From JBHIBC01 sp046758905 (lineage in GTDB: Bacteria; Acidobacteriota; Polarisedimenticolia; Gp22-AA2): a stretch of DNA of 41,550 bases. Position 1 is the first letter of the stretch; each line of letters begins with the position of its first letter. Location of the stretch: contig JBHIBC010000018.1 of assembly GCA_046758905.1 (NCBI GenBank), forward strand, positions 1 through 41,550, read 5' to 3'. Under the pieces are notes generated by a model that had not been told where the DNA came from, did no database searches, and saw only the letters and a list, made by a program, of their open reading frames with translations. Below, piece by piece: positions 14,809 through 23,190 of this stretch. Both the position numbers and the translations under genes were made by a program.

Positions 14809-15807
14809 ATGCACCTTCTCATCACCGGTGGGGCCGGGTTCATCGGCTCCCACTACGTCCACCACACCCTGGCGGCCCACTCCGACCGGCGGGTGACCGT
14901 GCTCGACAAGCTGACCTACGCCGGCAACCCGGCGAACCTGGCCGGGCTGGAGCGCACCGGACGCTTCCGGTTCGTCCGGGGCGACATCGCCTCGCGCTCG
15001 GACGTCGAGGCGGCGCTGCGCGAGGGCGTCGACTGCATCCTCAACTTCGCGGCCGAGACGCACGTCGACCGCTCGATCGGCGATCCCGAGGGCTTCATCC
15101 GGACGGACGTCTTCGGGGCCTACACGCTGCTCGAGGCGGCGCGCGCCCGGGGCCTGCACCGGTTCGTCCAGATCTCCACGGACGAAGTCTACGGCAGCGT
15201 GCCGGAGGGCTCCAGCCGCGAGGACTCGCCGCTCATGCCGTCCAACCCATACTCCGCCAGCAAAGCCGCCGCCGACCGCCTGGCGTACTCGTACTACGCG
15301 ACCTACGGGCTCCCGGTCCTGATCACCCGGGCGTCGAACAATTACGGACCCCGTCAGTACCCCGAAAAACTGATCCCGCTGTTCATCACCAACGCGATCG
15401 ACGACCAGCCGCTGCCGCTGTACGGAGACGGCCGGAACGTGCGCGACTGGATTCACGTGGCCGACCACTGCGCGGCCCTCGATCTGATCCTGGAGAGAGG
15501 CACGCCCGGCGAGGTTTACAACATCGGCGCGGGCAACGAGAAGCGGAACATCGAGATCACCGAGATGATCCTGACCCGGCTGGGCAAGACCCGGGATCTC
15601 GTGCGCCCGGTCGCGGACCGGCCGGGTCACGATCGCCGGTACTCGATGGACTGCAGTCGGCTCCGATCTCTCGGCTGGTCGCCCCGGATCCGGTTCGAGG
15701 AAGGGATCGACACCACCATCGGCTGGTACGTGCAGAACCGCGAGTGGTGGGAGCCGATCAAGACGGGAGCCTACCTGGAGTACTACCGGAAACAGTACCG
15801 TCTGTGA
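14809..15807 (+). CDS. rfbB: dTDP-glucose 4,6-dehydratase
   Basis: 332 residues from the ATG at 14809, directly before the Rossmann motif TGGAGFIGSHYV. The short-chain dehydrogenase catalytic set is present: STDEVYG (T124, D125, E126 dehydratase triad) and YSASK (Y148, K152), followed by SNNYGPRQYPEKLIPLF and GRNVRDWIHVADHC. The enzyme converts dTDP-glucose to dTDP-4-keto-6-deoxyglucose. The frame is open upstream into the previous gene, but homology begins at MHLLITGG. Spacing from the RmlA-like stop is 20 bp and no strong ribosome-binding site is seen. Its end overlaps the convergent gene by 50 bp. Confidence 0.95.
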   Translation: MHLLITGGAGFIGSHYVHHTLAAHSDRRVTVLDKLTYAGNPANLAGLERTGRFRFVRGDIASRSDVEAALREGVDCILNFAAETHVDRSIGDPEGFIRTDVFGAYTLLEAARARGLHRFVQISTDEVYGSVPEGSSREDSPLMPSNPYSASKAAADRLAYSYYATYGLPVLITRASNNYGPRQYPEKLIPLFITNAIDDQPLPLYGDGRNVRDWIHVADHCAALDLILERGTPGEVYNIGAGNEKRNIEITEMILTRLGKTRDLVRPVADRPGHDRRYSMDCSRLRSLGWSPRIRFEEGIDTTIGWYVQNREWWEPIKTGAYLEYYRKQYRL

Positions 15808-16480
15808 CCGGGAGGTCGGAGACGGTCACCTCCTCGATCCGCCCGTCCCGCGCCAGCCGGTAGCGAAGCCGCGCCACGGGGCGCTCCTCCCGGGACGTGT
15901 CCCAATAGAGCAGCGAGGCCTCGAAGCCGTCCGCCGTCTGCCTCACATCGATCCGCTCGATGGCCCCGGCGACGTCCAGGCTTTCCGCCAGCGCTCGCAT
16001 CGCCTCCTCGCTCCGCCGCGCGCGGGCCACCCTCCGGAGGTCCGGCTCCTCGAGGATGAGCGCCGGATGAAGCCCGTCCAGGCGCATATAGCAGCCCACC
16101 ATCTGCCGCGCGGCGTCCGCGTCCAGGCGCAGGTCCTCCCGGGCGACGGCGGCGTTGATCCGGGCCCGCACCTCGCCCCGCGGCTCGGGGGGCAGGCGCC
16201 CCAGATTCGCCAGCGTCCTCACCCGCAGGCCGCGAACCCCGACGATCTTCCAGACGTCGTCGCACCCGGCGGTACACAGCACATACAGGCGCAGGTGCCG
16301 CAGGGGCGGACACGGGACCTCCTCCATCTCCGCCGCGGAGCGGTCCCCGGGATAGATCGACGCGAAGGCGACGGCCCAGCGCACGATCGGCTCGGGCGGC
16401 GTCAGGATCCCGAAGAACCAGGCCGTCGGCAGCAGGATCAACGCCACGAGCGCGCCCAGGCTCAGTCTGATCAGCCTCAC
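15758..16480 (-). CDS. Membrane-anchored protein of unknown function
   Basis: About 240 residues from the GTG at 16480, which follows GGAG at about 9 nt; an upstream extension to 16591 is possible. A single N-terminal membrane helix (LIRLSLGALVALILLPTAWFFGIL) is followed by a soluble domain with three cysteines in VPCPP and LYVLCTAGC. The rest is VGVRGLRVRTLANLG, a helical middle, and a beta-rich end (ERIDVRQTADGFEASLLYWDTSREERPVARLRYRLARDGRIEEV). I do not recognise a family. Codon usage is normal for the window. Its last 50 bp overlap rfbB in the opposite orientation. It diverges from the ICMT-like gene across 83 bp. Confidence 0.65.
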   Translation of the reverse strand: MRLIRLSLGALVALILLPTAWFFGILTPPEPIVRWAVAFASIYPGDRSAAEMEEVPCPPLRHLRLYVLCTAGCDDVWKIVGVRGLRVRTLANLGRLPPEPRGEVRARINAAVAREDLRLDADAARQMVGCYMRLDGLHPALILEEPDLRRVARARRSEEAMRALAESLDVAGAIERIDVRQTADGFEASLLYWDTSREERPVARLRYRLARDGRIEEVTVSDLPVTDGTVSGSTPGRLPS

Positions 16481-16510
16481 GGCCCGGCTCTCCGCGGCCG
16501 TCCGGGCGCG

Positions 16511-16539
16511 TTGACACGGTTCGGCGTGTTCATTACGAT
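16511..16539 (+). promoter_or_regulatory. Strong sigma-70 promoter for the ICMT-like gene
   Basis: TTGACA (16511-16516), 17 bp spacer, TACGAT (16534-16539). The predicted start near 16546 leaves an 18 nt leader containing GAGGAG before the GTG at 16564. Confidence 0.75.
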
Positions 16540-16563
16540 GCCCGCCTTTCCTGAGGAGCGATC

Positions 16564-17124
16564 GTGTCGCAGCGCAGCCGAGCCCTCGCACGCATCCGAC
16601 TGGGCCTGCTCTATCTGTTCGTCGCGGGCTTGGTCGCCACCGCCCGCCCGACGCCGACCCTGCTCGCCGCAGGGGCCGGCCTGATCCTCCTGGGCGAGGC
16701 GGTGCGCCTCTGGGCGGCGGGCCATCTGGTCAAGTCTGTCCGGCTGGTCACCTCGGGCCCCTACGCCTACACCCAGAACCCGCTCTACCTGGGCCGACTG
16801 CTCATCCTGACCGGGCTGGCCATCGCGGCGCACAACGAAGCCCACCTCAACCTCGCGGCGCTCGCTGCGGGATACCTCATCTTCTTCCTCTACTACCTGC
16901 CGCGCAAGATCCGGGTCGAGGGAGATCGGCTGAGCCGGCTGCACGGCGCGGCCTTCGATATCTACCGCCGCAGCGTACCGGTGCTCATCCCGACATTCAA
17001 GCGCTTCGCCGGGGAGACGAGCCCCTGGTCGCTCGGCCGGATGGTGCGCAACCAGGAGCCGCTGGTGATCGTGGGGCTTCTGGCCGCGCTCGCCTTCCTG
17101 TGCTGGCGCATGCTCCGGGCCTGA
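16564..17124 (+). CDS. Isoprenylcysteine methyltransferase-like / phospholipid methyltransferase family protein
   Basis: 186 residues with four to five membrane helices (LGLLYLFVAGLVA, PTLLAAGAGLILLGEAVRLWAAG, LLILTGLAIAA, LAAGYLIFFLYYLP, and LVIVGLLAALAFLCW near the end). The signature GPYAYTQNPLYLGRLLILTG followed by a membrane hairpin and EGDRLSRLHGAAFDIYRRSVP is the ICMT/PEMT family SAM-binding region. Bacterial members methylate lipids or small molecules; the substrate cannot be assigned. The GTG start has GAGGAG 5 nt upstream. Its 3' end overlaps the convergent glycosyltransferase by 128 bp. Confidence 0.85.
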   Translation: MSQRSRALARIRLGLLYLFVAGLVATARPTPTLLAAGAGLILLGEAVRLWAAGHLVKSVRLVTSGPYAYTQNPLYLGRLLILTGLAIAAHNEAHLNLAALAAGYLIFFLYYLPRKIRVEGDRLSRLHGAAFDIYRRSVPVLIPTFKRFAGETSPWSLGRMVRNQEPLVIVGLLAALAFLCWRMLRA

Positions 17125-18199
17125 GCGGCCCCGCGGGCCGCGCCCCCGATCCCGGACCGCTTCGGGCGATCGTCTCCCGCACTAGGTCGGCGAGCCGGGC
17201 GCCGATCGCGGCGGCGTCGAAGCCTTTCCGCACCGCCTCGCGCCCGCGGTCGCCCATCGCCCCCGCTAGGTCGGGGTCGCGCAGCAGCCGTTCGAGACGC
17301 TCCACCCACTCCGCCTCCCGGCGCGCGTGGAAGCCGCAAACGCCGTCGCGCACCAGATCGGCGTTCACGCCGATCGGCGAGCAGACGACGGGCAGGCCGG
17401 CCGCCTGATACTGCAGGATCTTGAGGCCGCACTTGCCGCGCGAGAAAGCGCTGTCGTCGAGCGGCATCAGGCCGACGTCCAGATCGAGCAGGTCGGCGGC
17501 CTCTCCCTCGGCGCTCCACCTGCGCTTCTCGGTCGGCACCCCGGGCAGGTCGACGAAGTCGCTGCAGATCTGGACGAGGCGCGTCCCGGGCAGCCGCGTG
17601 CAGAGCGATCTGAGCGGCCCGGCGAGGTCCCGGAGGTAGCGCAAGGCGGGGCGGCTCCCGATCCAGCCGACGCGCCCGCCGTCGCGGCGCGCCCGCCTCC
17701 GCTTCCTCGCCTCGGCCACGGCCGCGTCGGGGAAAGGGGCGATGTCCACGCCGGTCGGCAGGATCGACACCTCCGGCGTGAGCCGCGACGCGTACTCGGC
17801 CAGCACCCGGTTCCCCGCGATCACCCGCCGGCTGCGGGCGAGGATCCGGTCGAGACGGCGGCGGCGAGACCGGGCCCGGCGTTCCGCCCGGCGCGGACCG
17901 AACCGCTCCTTCTCGTCCGGGCTGACCGCATACAGCGCGTCGTCGATGTCGAAGAGGACCGTCGCCGAGCCGAGGAGCGGCCCGAGCTTCCAGGTCGCGA
18001 ACAGCTTCCTCTGGACGAGGATGCCGTCGACGGAGCGGGCCAGCCGAGCCAGGCGCAACTGATCGCCCGGCCCCCGCCTCTTGGCCGAGTAGATCTCCAC
18101 GGAAAGCCCGCGCGACCGGAGAGCCCCGACATGCTGCAGGACCCGCAGCCGCGAGCTGGGATGATCCTCGCCGGCGCTCAGGACGCACAGCAGGCGCAT
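16997..18199 (-). CDS. Glycosyltransferase, GT4-like (GT-B fold)
   Basis: 400 residues. The N-terminal Rossmann half begins MRLLCVLSAGEDHPSSRLRVLQHVGALRSRG and contains LVQRK and LFDIDDALYAV. The C-terminal half carries VGWIGSRPALRYL, DLDVGLMPLDDSAFSRGKCGLKILQYQAAGLPVVCSPIGVNADLV, the GT4 donor-sugar E-X7-type region (here K/Q variant), and an ending helix near residue 350. The last 45-50 residues are Ala/Arg/Pro-rich and lie in the 128 bp overlap with the ICMT-like gene, so they are probably unstructured read-on. It is the last gene of the minus-strand train, 19 bp behind the PAP2 gene, and likely adds a sugar to an envelope glycan. Confidence 0.85.
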   Translation of the reverse strand: MRLLCVLSAGEDHPSSRLRVLQHVGALRSRGLSVEIYSAKRRGPGDQLRLARLARSVDGILVQRKLFATWKLGPLLGSATVLFDIDDALYAVSPDEKERFGPRRAERRARSRRRRLDRILARSRRVIAGNRVLAEYASRLTPEVSILPTGVDIAPFPDAAVAEARKRRRARRDGGRVGWIGSRPALRYLRDLAGPLRSLCTRLPGTRLVQICSDFVDLPGVPTEKRRWSAEGEAADLLDLDVGLMPLDDSAFSRGKCGLKILQYQAAGLPVVCSPIGVNADLVRDGVCGFHARREAEWVERLERLLRDPDLAGAMGDRGREAVRKGFDAAAIGARLADLVRETIARSGPGSGARPAGPLRPGACASTGRRARPEAPRSPAAPGCAPSGRATRGSSPRRSA

Positions 18200-18218
18200 A
18201 GCGGCCGTCCTTCCACCC

Positions 18219-19151
18219 TCAGCGCGGCGTCCCCCAGACGATACGGACGCCGCCCGGGGTCCACGTCACCTCGGCGCGGCGCGGCGCGGCCCGCCAGGCT
18301 CGACCCCCGCGGTGCGAGTCGACGAGCAGACGCCCGATCGTGAGGCCGTTCGCATACCCGAGGAAGACGTCCGGGACCCAGTGCGCGTCCTCGCTGAGCC
18401 TCTGGTACGCGACGAGGGCGGCGCCCCCGTACAGCCCCCAGGTCCCGAGCCGCTTCCAGAACCGAAGCGCGCGCCCGTCGCCGGACCGGAGGCGGAGGTG
18501 GCGGTCCGCGATCGGGGCGATCAGCGACGACGCGATCGAGACGTCACCCGAGACCCCGTGCCCGCCGGAGGCGAAGAACCTCAAGGCGTCCCCATCCCTC
18601 GGCCGCTCGGCCGCGAGCACGACGTTGCCCGCCGTGGCGACGACCACCGAATAGGTCACGCTCTGGAGCAGGATGTGAGCGGTCTCGGTGTCATATCCCG
18701 AGCGGCGCGCCCGCCCGGCGAGGTAGTAGCCCAGCGCCACCAGGGGAACCGTCAGGCCCTTGCCCAGGACATCCCGGGCGCCGTCCAGGACCGAATCGAA
18801 GCCGCCGCGATGATCCTGCGCGAATTCGCGCACATCCTGCCGCGCGACGTAGAGCGCCGCGCCGCCGCCCATCACCCAGCCGACCCTGGTCCACCCCGAG
18901 CGGTCGAGGTGGAAGGGGCGGCCGAACACGTAGCGCGCGTCGCGCCCGATCTGCCGCCAGCCGAGAGGAGCCTCGGCAGGACGAGCGGGCCGGTCGACCT
19001 GCGCCCGGGGCGGTCGGGCCTCCCAGGGCCAGGGGAGGACCAGGGCCCCGGCGGCCAGCACCGCCGACCGGACGAGGACGCGTCCCCGGCCGCCGACGGG
19101 TCTTCCCCGGGGCGCGGCCGGAGCGCGGGGGGCGGGCGGGGCGCCCGTCAC
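18219..19151 (-). CDS. PAP2 superfamily membrane phosphatase
   Basis: About 310 residues from the GTG at 19151, which shares a GTGA with the GT39 stop. The frame is open much further upstream but there antisenses or overlaps GT39. A Pro/Arg-rich N terminus and membrane helix (RSAVLAAGALVLPWPW) precede the catalytic region. The PAP2 motifs are VLAAERPRDGD (RP of KX6RP), SGGHGVSGDVS (SGH) and LSEDAHWVPDVFLG (H-X3-D). Family members dephosphorylate lipid phosphates; near MsbA and GT39 candidates are undecaprenyl pyrophosphate or the lipid A phosphates. Substrate is inferred from context only. Confidence 0.85.
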   Translation of the reverse strand: MTGAPPAPRAPAAPRGRPVGGRGRVLVRSAVLAAGALVLPWPWEARPPRAQVDRPARPAEAPLGWRQIGRDARYVFGRPFHLDRSGWTRVGWVMGGGAALYVARQDVREFAQDHRGGFDSVLDGARDVLGKGLTVPLVALGYYLAGRARRSGYDTETAHILLQSVTYSVVVATAGNVVLAAERPRDGDALRFFASGGHGVSGDVSIASSLIAPIADRHLRLRSGDGRALRFWKRLGTWGLYGGAALVAYQRLSEDAHWVPDVFLGYANGLTIGRLLVDSHRGGRAWRAAPRRAEVTWTPGGVRIVWGTPR

Positions 19152-20806
19152 CGGCCGGTCCCCGGCGGCCGCGCCCGCCGGGCCGGCGCACTCCCCTCGG
19201 GTGCGGATGTCACCAGCAACATGAGCCGGTGCCCGACCTCCTGCCGATCGAGGATGAGCGGATCGCGATCGATCGCTGTGCGCGCCGCCTCGAGGTGCCG
19301 ATCCTCGATCAGGCAGAAGGCGTCGAGGTTGGATCCGAAAAACGTCCGCAGCTCCCCGGGGGCCCTGAGAACGTCCAGGAAGCGTCCCGTGTAGAAGGCA
19401 TACGCCTCCCGATAGTCCGGATAGATGCCGAGCGGCGCGCTCCCGACGATGGCGGAGACCCTCCGGCAGAACGGACGGGCCGACTTGTATAGATTCAGGA
19501 CCGGGAAGACACCGAGGGTGACCACCAGGTAGCACGCCACGGCGCCGAATGCGTAGAGCGCGAGGGCGGCTGCGCCCGCGCGGCGCAGCAGGAGGATCGA
19601 GACGAGGGTGGCCGCCCCGAGGATCGATGCGAGCAGGACGGCCGGCGCGAGCAGGCCGGGCGAGCGCTGCCGCACCAACGGCAGGTAGTGGGCGGACGCC
19701 AGAACCACGACGAGAAGGGCCGCGCCGAGCGACCAGCGCGACGAGCGCAAGAACGGCGGCGGCTCCCATTCGAACAGGGCCGCGTCCCAGAACCGCCCGA
19801 CGACCAGGGCCAGGCACGGGGCGAGCGGGAGGAGGTAGACGCCTCGCTTCTCGACGGAGAAGGCGAACACCGAGAGCATTACCGTGATCCAGGTGTAGAG
19901 GTAGACGCCGCTGCGGTGGCCCCTCGACCGTCTCCTCGGGAACGTGTGACCGATGGCCACCGGCAGCAGCACCGCCCACGGCATGAATCCGACCGCCAGG
20001 CTCGTGAAGGTGTGAAAAAAGGGCTTGGCGTGGTGTACCCCCCGCGCATAGCGTTCGGCCATGCGGCCGAACGCGAACCCGAGCGGGAAGGGCTCCCCCG
20101 CCGCCAGGTAATAGGAGGCGAGCCACGCCAGACCGGGCGCCAGCGCGACAGGCAGCCCCCAGAGGAGCCCCGCCCGGCGCAGGAAGCCGAGCTCGCGACA
20201 CGCTGCCAGGAAGACGGCTGCCGCGAGGATCGGCAGGAGCAGCCCCAGGGGACCCTTGGTGAGGGTCGCCAGCCCCATGCTGAGGTAGAAGGCCGTCAGC
20301 CACCGACGATCTCCCCCGGACTCGTGCGCCCGATAGAACGCCAGGCACGCCAGCGTCAGGAGGAGCGTCCAGAGCATGTCCGTGTGAGCCCACCGCGCCT
20401 CCATGAAGAACTCCTGCGCGGTCGCGAGGACGACTGCGGCGAGAGCGCCGGTGCGCCGGCCGAACAGGGCGCGCCCCAGGTAGAAGACGCTCAGAACCGT
20501 CAGCAGCGCCGCGAGGCTGGAGGGGAGGCGGACGCTGAACTCGGTCACCCGCCCCGCCGGGAGGGAGAACGCGGCCGCCAGCCAGAAGTAGAGCGGCGGC
20601 TTCTCGAGGTACGGCTCCCCGTTGTTGTGCAGGATCGCCCACGAGCCGTCCTCGAGCATCTCGCGGACGATCTCCCCCGATCGGGGCTCGTCGGGCGCCC
20701 ACAGGTCGCGTCCGCCAAGGTTGAGCGCGAAGAGCAGGGCCGCCAGCGGCAGAACGAGCAGGAGGCAGTTGCGGTCGGTGCCGAAGATGCGCGCCGTCAG
20801 GGACAC
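19148..20806 (-). CDS. GT39 family glycosyltransferase (ArnT/PMT-like)
   Basis: 552 residues with about 11-12 membrane helices. The first periplasmic loop has LWAPDEPRSGEIVREMLEDGSWAILHNNGEPYLEKPPLYFW, the ArnT signature with the acidic DE pair and the EKPPL motif. Further markers are EARWAHTDMLW and LTKGPLGLLLP. GT-C enzymes of this type transfer a sugar from polyprenyl phosphate to lipid A or a periplasmic acceptor. The GT2 and LAB_N genes at 11.1-12.1 kb could supply its donor. The GTG start follows a GGGGGTGACGG stretch. It is 51 bp behind msbA and overlaps the PAP2 start by 4 bp, so translation is likely coupled. Confidence 0.92.
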   Translation of the reverse strand: MSLTARIFGTDRNCLLLVLPLAALLFALNLGGRDLWAPDEPRSGEIVREMLEDGSWAILHNNGEPYLEKPPLYFWLAAAFSLPAGRVTEFSVRLPSSLAALLTVLSVFYLGRALFGRRTGALAAVVLATAQEFFMEARWAHTDMLWTLLLTLACLAFYRAHESGGDRRWLTAFYLSMGLATLTKGPLGLLLPILAAAVFLAACRELGFLRRAGLLWGLPVALAPGLAWLASYYLAAGEPFPLGFAFGRMAERYARGVHHAKPFFHTFTSLAVGFMPWAVLLPVAIGHTFPRRRSRGHRSGVYLYTWITVMLSVFAFSVEKRGVYLLPLAPCLALVVGRFWDAALFEWEPPPFLRSSRWSLGAALLVVVLASAHYLPLVRQRSPGLLAPAVLLASILGAATLVSILLLRRAGAAALALYAFGAVACYLVVTLGVFPVLNLYKSARPFCRRVSAIVGSAPLGIYPDYREAYAFYTGRFLDVLRAPGELRTFFGSNLDAFCLIEDRHLEAARTAIDRDPLILDRQEVGHRLMLLVTSAPEGSAPARRARPPGTGR

Positions 20807-20857
20807 CCGTCACCCCCACGCCCGCGCCGCGCGTTCCCGGGTCCGGCCGGCGGACGG

Positions 20858-22729
20858 TCAGATCGATGAGGCCCGCGTCCCCGGTCCCTCATCACGGAAC
20901 TGCAGGGCGTACAGGCGTGCGTAGGTGCCCCCGCGCGCCAGCAGCCCGGCATGGCTTCCGCGCTCCACGATCCGCCCCGCGTCCAGGACGACGATCGTAT
21001 CGGCGCTGCGCACCGTGGCCAGACGGTGCGCGATCACGAAGGCCGTCCGGCCCGCCATCAGGTTTCGGAGCGCCCCCTGGACCTCCGCCTCGGATTCCGC
21101 GTCGAGCGAGGAGGTGGCCTCGTCCAGCACGAGGATCGGCGCATCCTTGAGGATGGCGCGGGCGATCGAAAGCCTCTGGCGCTGGCCCTGGGACAGCCGG
21201 TGGCCCGCCTCGCCGAGTGGCGTGTCGTAGCCCCGAGGCAGCCGGGAGATGAACCCATCCGCGTGCGCCGCGACGGCGGCCGCCCGGACACGCTCGAGAG
21301 GGATGTCGCGGCGCCCGTAGGCGATGTTGTCGCGCACCGTCCCATCGAACAGGATGATCTCCTGAGTGACGAATCCGATCTGCTCCCTCAGTGACCGCAG
21401 CGTCACGTCGCGCACGTCCCGCCCGTCGATCAGCACCGCCCCCGCGGTCACGTCGTAGAACCGGGTGAGGAGGTTCACGAGCGTCGACTTGCCGGACCCA
21501 CTGCCGCCGACAAGGGCCACCACCTGGCCGCGCCGCACCTCGAGGTTGACGTCGCGCAGGACCGGCGCCCCGCCGTAGCTGAACCCGACGTCGCGGAACT
21601 CGACCGCATCGCGGAAAGGCGGGAGATCGATCGCACCCGGACGCTCGCGGACCAGATTCTCGGCGTCCAGGATCTCGAAGACCCGCCGGGACGCGGCGGC
21701 GGCCTGCTGCACCTGGTTGTTGATCTTGGCCAGGTTCTTGAGCGACTGGTAGATCATGAACAGGGCCGCCAGGAAGGTGGTGAACTCCCCCGGGGAGAGC
21801 TTGCCGGCGTGGATGCGGTAGCTGGCGTAGGCGAGCAGCACCGCCCCGCCCACGGCGGCGAGGATCTCCATGATGGGCGGCGTCAGCGACACCACCCTGG
21901 CCGCCCTCTTCTCGGCGCGCTGGACCCGATTCAGCGCCTGGTCGAACCGGCCGATCTCGAATCCCTCCATCCCGAACGCCTGCACGATCCGGGTTCCGGC
22001 GATCCCCTCCTTCATGACGCCCACGGCCTCGCCCATCCTCTCCATGCTGTGCCGGCTCGTCCGCTTCAGCCGATGCCCGAGACGGACGACCGGGTACACC
22101 ACCAGCGGCAGGAGGACGAGGCAGAACCCGGCCATGCGCCAGTTGAGGTAGAACAGCCACGCCGCCTGGCCCGCCAGGATGGCCCCGAGGCGGAAGACCT
22201 CGGCAAGATCCCCCGAGACCGTGCGCTGCAGGCGCGCCGTGTCGCCCGCGATCCGCGAGATCAACTGTCCCGAGGGATGGGTCGAGAAGAAGGCGAGGGA
22301 CTGCCTCTGAATGCGGGCGTAGAGATGGGCACGGAGGTCGCGGACCGTCTGAAGGCCGACCCAGCGCGTCAGGTACGAGGTGAGGTAGGTGAACAGTCCC
22401 TTGAAGATGAACAGGGCGACGATCAGCACGGCCACCAGGACCGCCGTGCCCGTCGCTCCCTCTCCGACCCTCTCCGAGAAGGCCGCCAGCGGCGCGAAGA
22501 ACCGCCCGCCGGACTCGATGAGCCCGCGCGCCTGATCGAGAAGCCGGAACTTGCCCGCGGTGGCGCTCGGACCGAAGGCGCCGCGCGCCAGGACCTCGTC
22601 GAAGAAGGGCTGAATGAGGCTCAGCAGGCCCAGGTAGCTGAGCGAGATGAGGATCGAGCTGAGCGCCGCCGCCACCAGGCGCCCCAGATAGGGCCGCACG
22701 TAGCGCAGCAGACGGAGCAGGTCGTTCAT
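20858..22729 (-). CDS. msbA: MsbA-like ABC exporter (lipid A flippase type)
   Basis: 623 residues, a half-transporter with an N-terminal six-helix domain and a C-terminal ATPase. ATPase motifs: Walker A GGSGSGKST near residue 405, Q-loop FVTQEIILFDGTVRDNIAYG, signature LSQGQRQR near 510, Walker B ILVLDEATSSLD near 530 and H-loop AHRLATVR. It differs slightly from E. coli MsbA (582 residues) by an insertion between helices 1 and 2 (residues about 48-85). MsbA moves core-lipid A across the inner membrane. It starts 5 bp behind ndk and precedes GT39 and PAP2, supporting a lipid A export and modification role. Confidence 0.9.
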   Translation of the reverse strand: MNDLLRLLRYVRPYLGRLVAAALSSILISLSYLGLLSLIQPFFDEVLARGAFGPSATAGKFRLLDQARGLIESGGRFFAPLAAFSERVGEGATGTAVLVAVLIVALFIFKGLFTYLTSYLTRWVGLQTVRDLRAHLYARIQRQSLAFFSTHPSGQLISRIAGDTARLQRTVSGDLAEVFRLGAILAGQAAWLFYLNWRMAGFCLVLLPLVVYPVVRLGHRLKRTSRHSMERMGEAVGVMKEGIAGTRIVQAFGMEGFEIGRFDQALNRVQRAEKRAARVVSLTPPIMEILAAVGGAVLLAYASYRIHAGKLSPGEFTTFLAALFMIYQSLKNLAKINNQVQQAAAASRRVFEILDAENLVRERPGAIDLPPFRDAVEFRDVGFSYGGAPVLRDVNLEVRRGQVVALVGGSGSGKSTLVNLLTRFYDVTAGAVLIDGRDVRDVTLRSLREQIGFVTQEIILFDGTVRDNIAYGRRDIPLERVRAAAVAAHADGFISRLPRGYDTPLGEAGHRLSQGQRQRLSIARAILKDAPILVLDEATSSLDAESEAEVQGALRNLMAGRTAFVIAHRLATVRSADTIVVLDAGRIVERGSHAGLLARGGTYARLYALQFRDEGPGTRASSI

Positions 22730-22734
22730 GGGCC

Positions 22735-23154
22735 TCAGGCGGAATGGATCTCGAGGGCGCCGAAGAAATACCCGATCTCGAACGCCGCGGTCCGCGGCCC
22801 GTCGGACCCGTGCACGATGTTCCTCTCGATCGACGAGCCGAAGGCGCGCCGGATCGTTCCCTCATCCGCCCTGCCGGGATCGGTCGCGCCCATGATGCGC
22901 CGCACCCGCTCGATCGCGCCCTCCCCCTGCAGGACCATCGGGACGATCCGCCCAGACGTCATGAAGGAGACGAGAGAGTCGAAGAAGGGCTTCCCCCGGT
23001 GCACGTGATAGAAGCGGCCCGCCTCGCCGGGGTCGAGCCGGACCATCTTCAGTGCCACGACCTCCAGCCCGGCCTCCTCGAAGCGACGGATGACCTCGCC
23101 GATGAGGTTCCTCTCCGTGCCGTCGGGTTTCACGATCGCCAGCGTCCGTTCCAT
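22735..23154 (-). CDS. ndk: Nucleoside diphosphate kinase
   Basis: 139 residues, normal length. ERTLAIVKPDG opens the chain, and NIVHGSDG holds the phosphorylated catalytic His (H115). The kinase balances NTP and dNTP pools, including the dTTP used by the RmlA-like enzyme. GGAGA lies 5 nt before the ATG. It sits between sucD (36 bp) and msbA (5 bp), an order in which succinyl-CoA synthetase, which makes GTP or ATP, neighbours its exchange partner. Confidence 0.97.
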   Translation of the reverse strand: MERTLAIVKPDGTERNLIGEVIRRFEEAGLEVVALKMVRLDPGEAGRFYHVHRGKPFFDSLVSFMTSGRIVPMVLQGEGAIERVRRIMGATDPGRADEGTIRRAFGSSIERNIVHGSDGPRTAAFEIGYFFGALEIHSA

Positions 23155-23190
23155 CGCCGTCTCCGATTCCGTCCAGGGGATCGTGGGGCG

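Noticed and set aside
19152..20819. Upstream part of an 866-codon minus-strand ORF across GT39
   Set aside because: Only its last 310 codons (PAP2) are real; the rest is a shifted frame of GT39 on the same strand.
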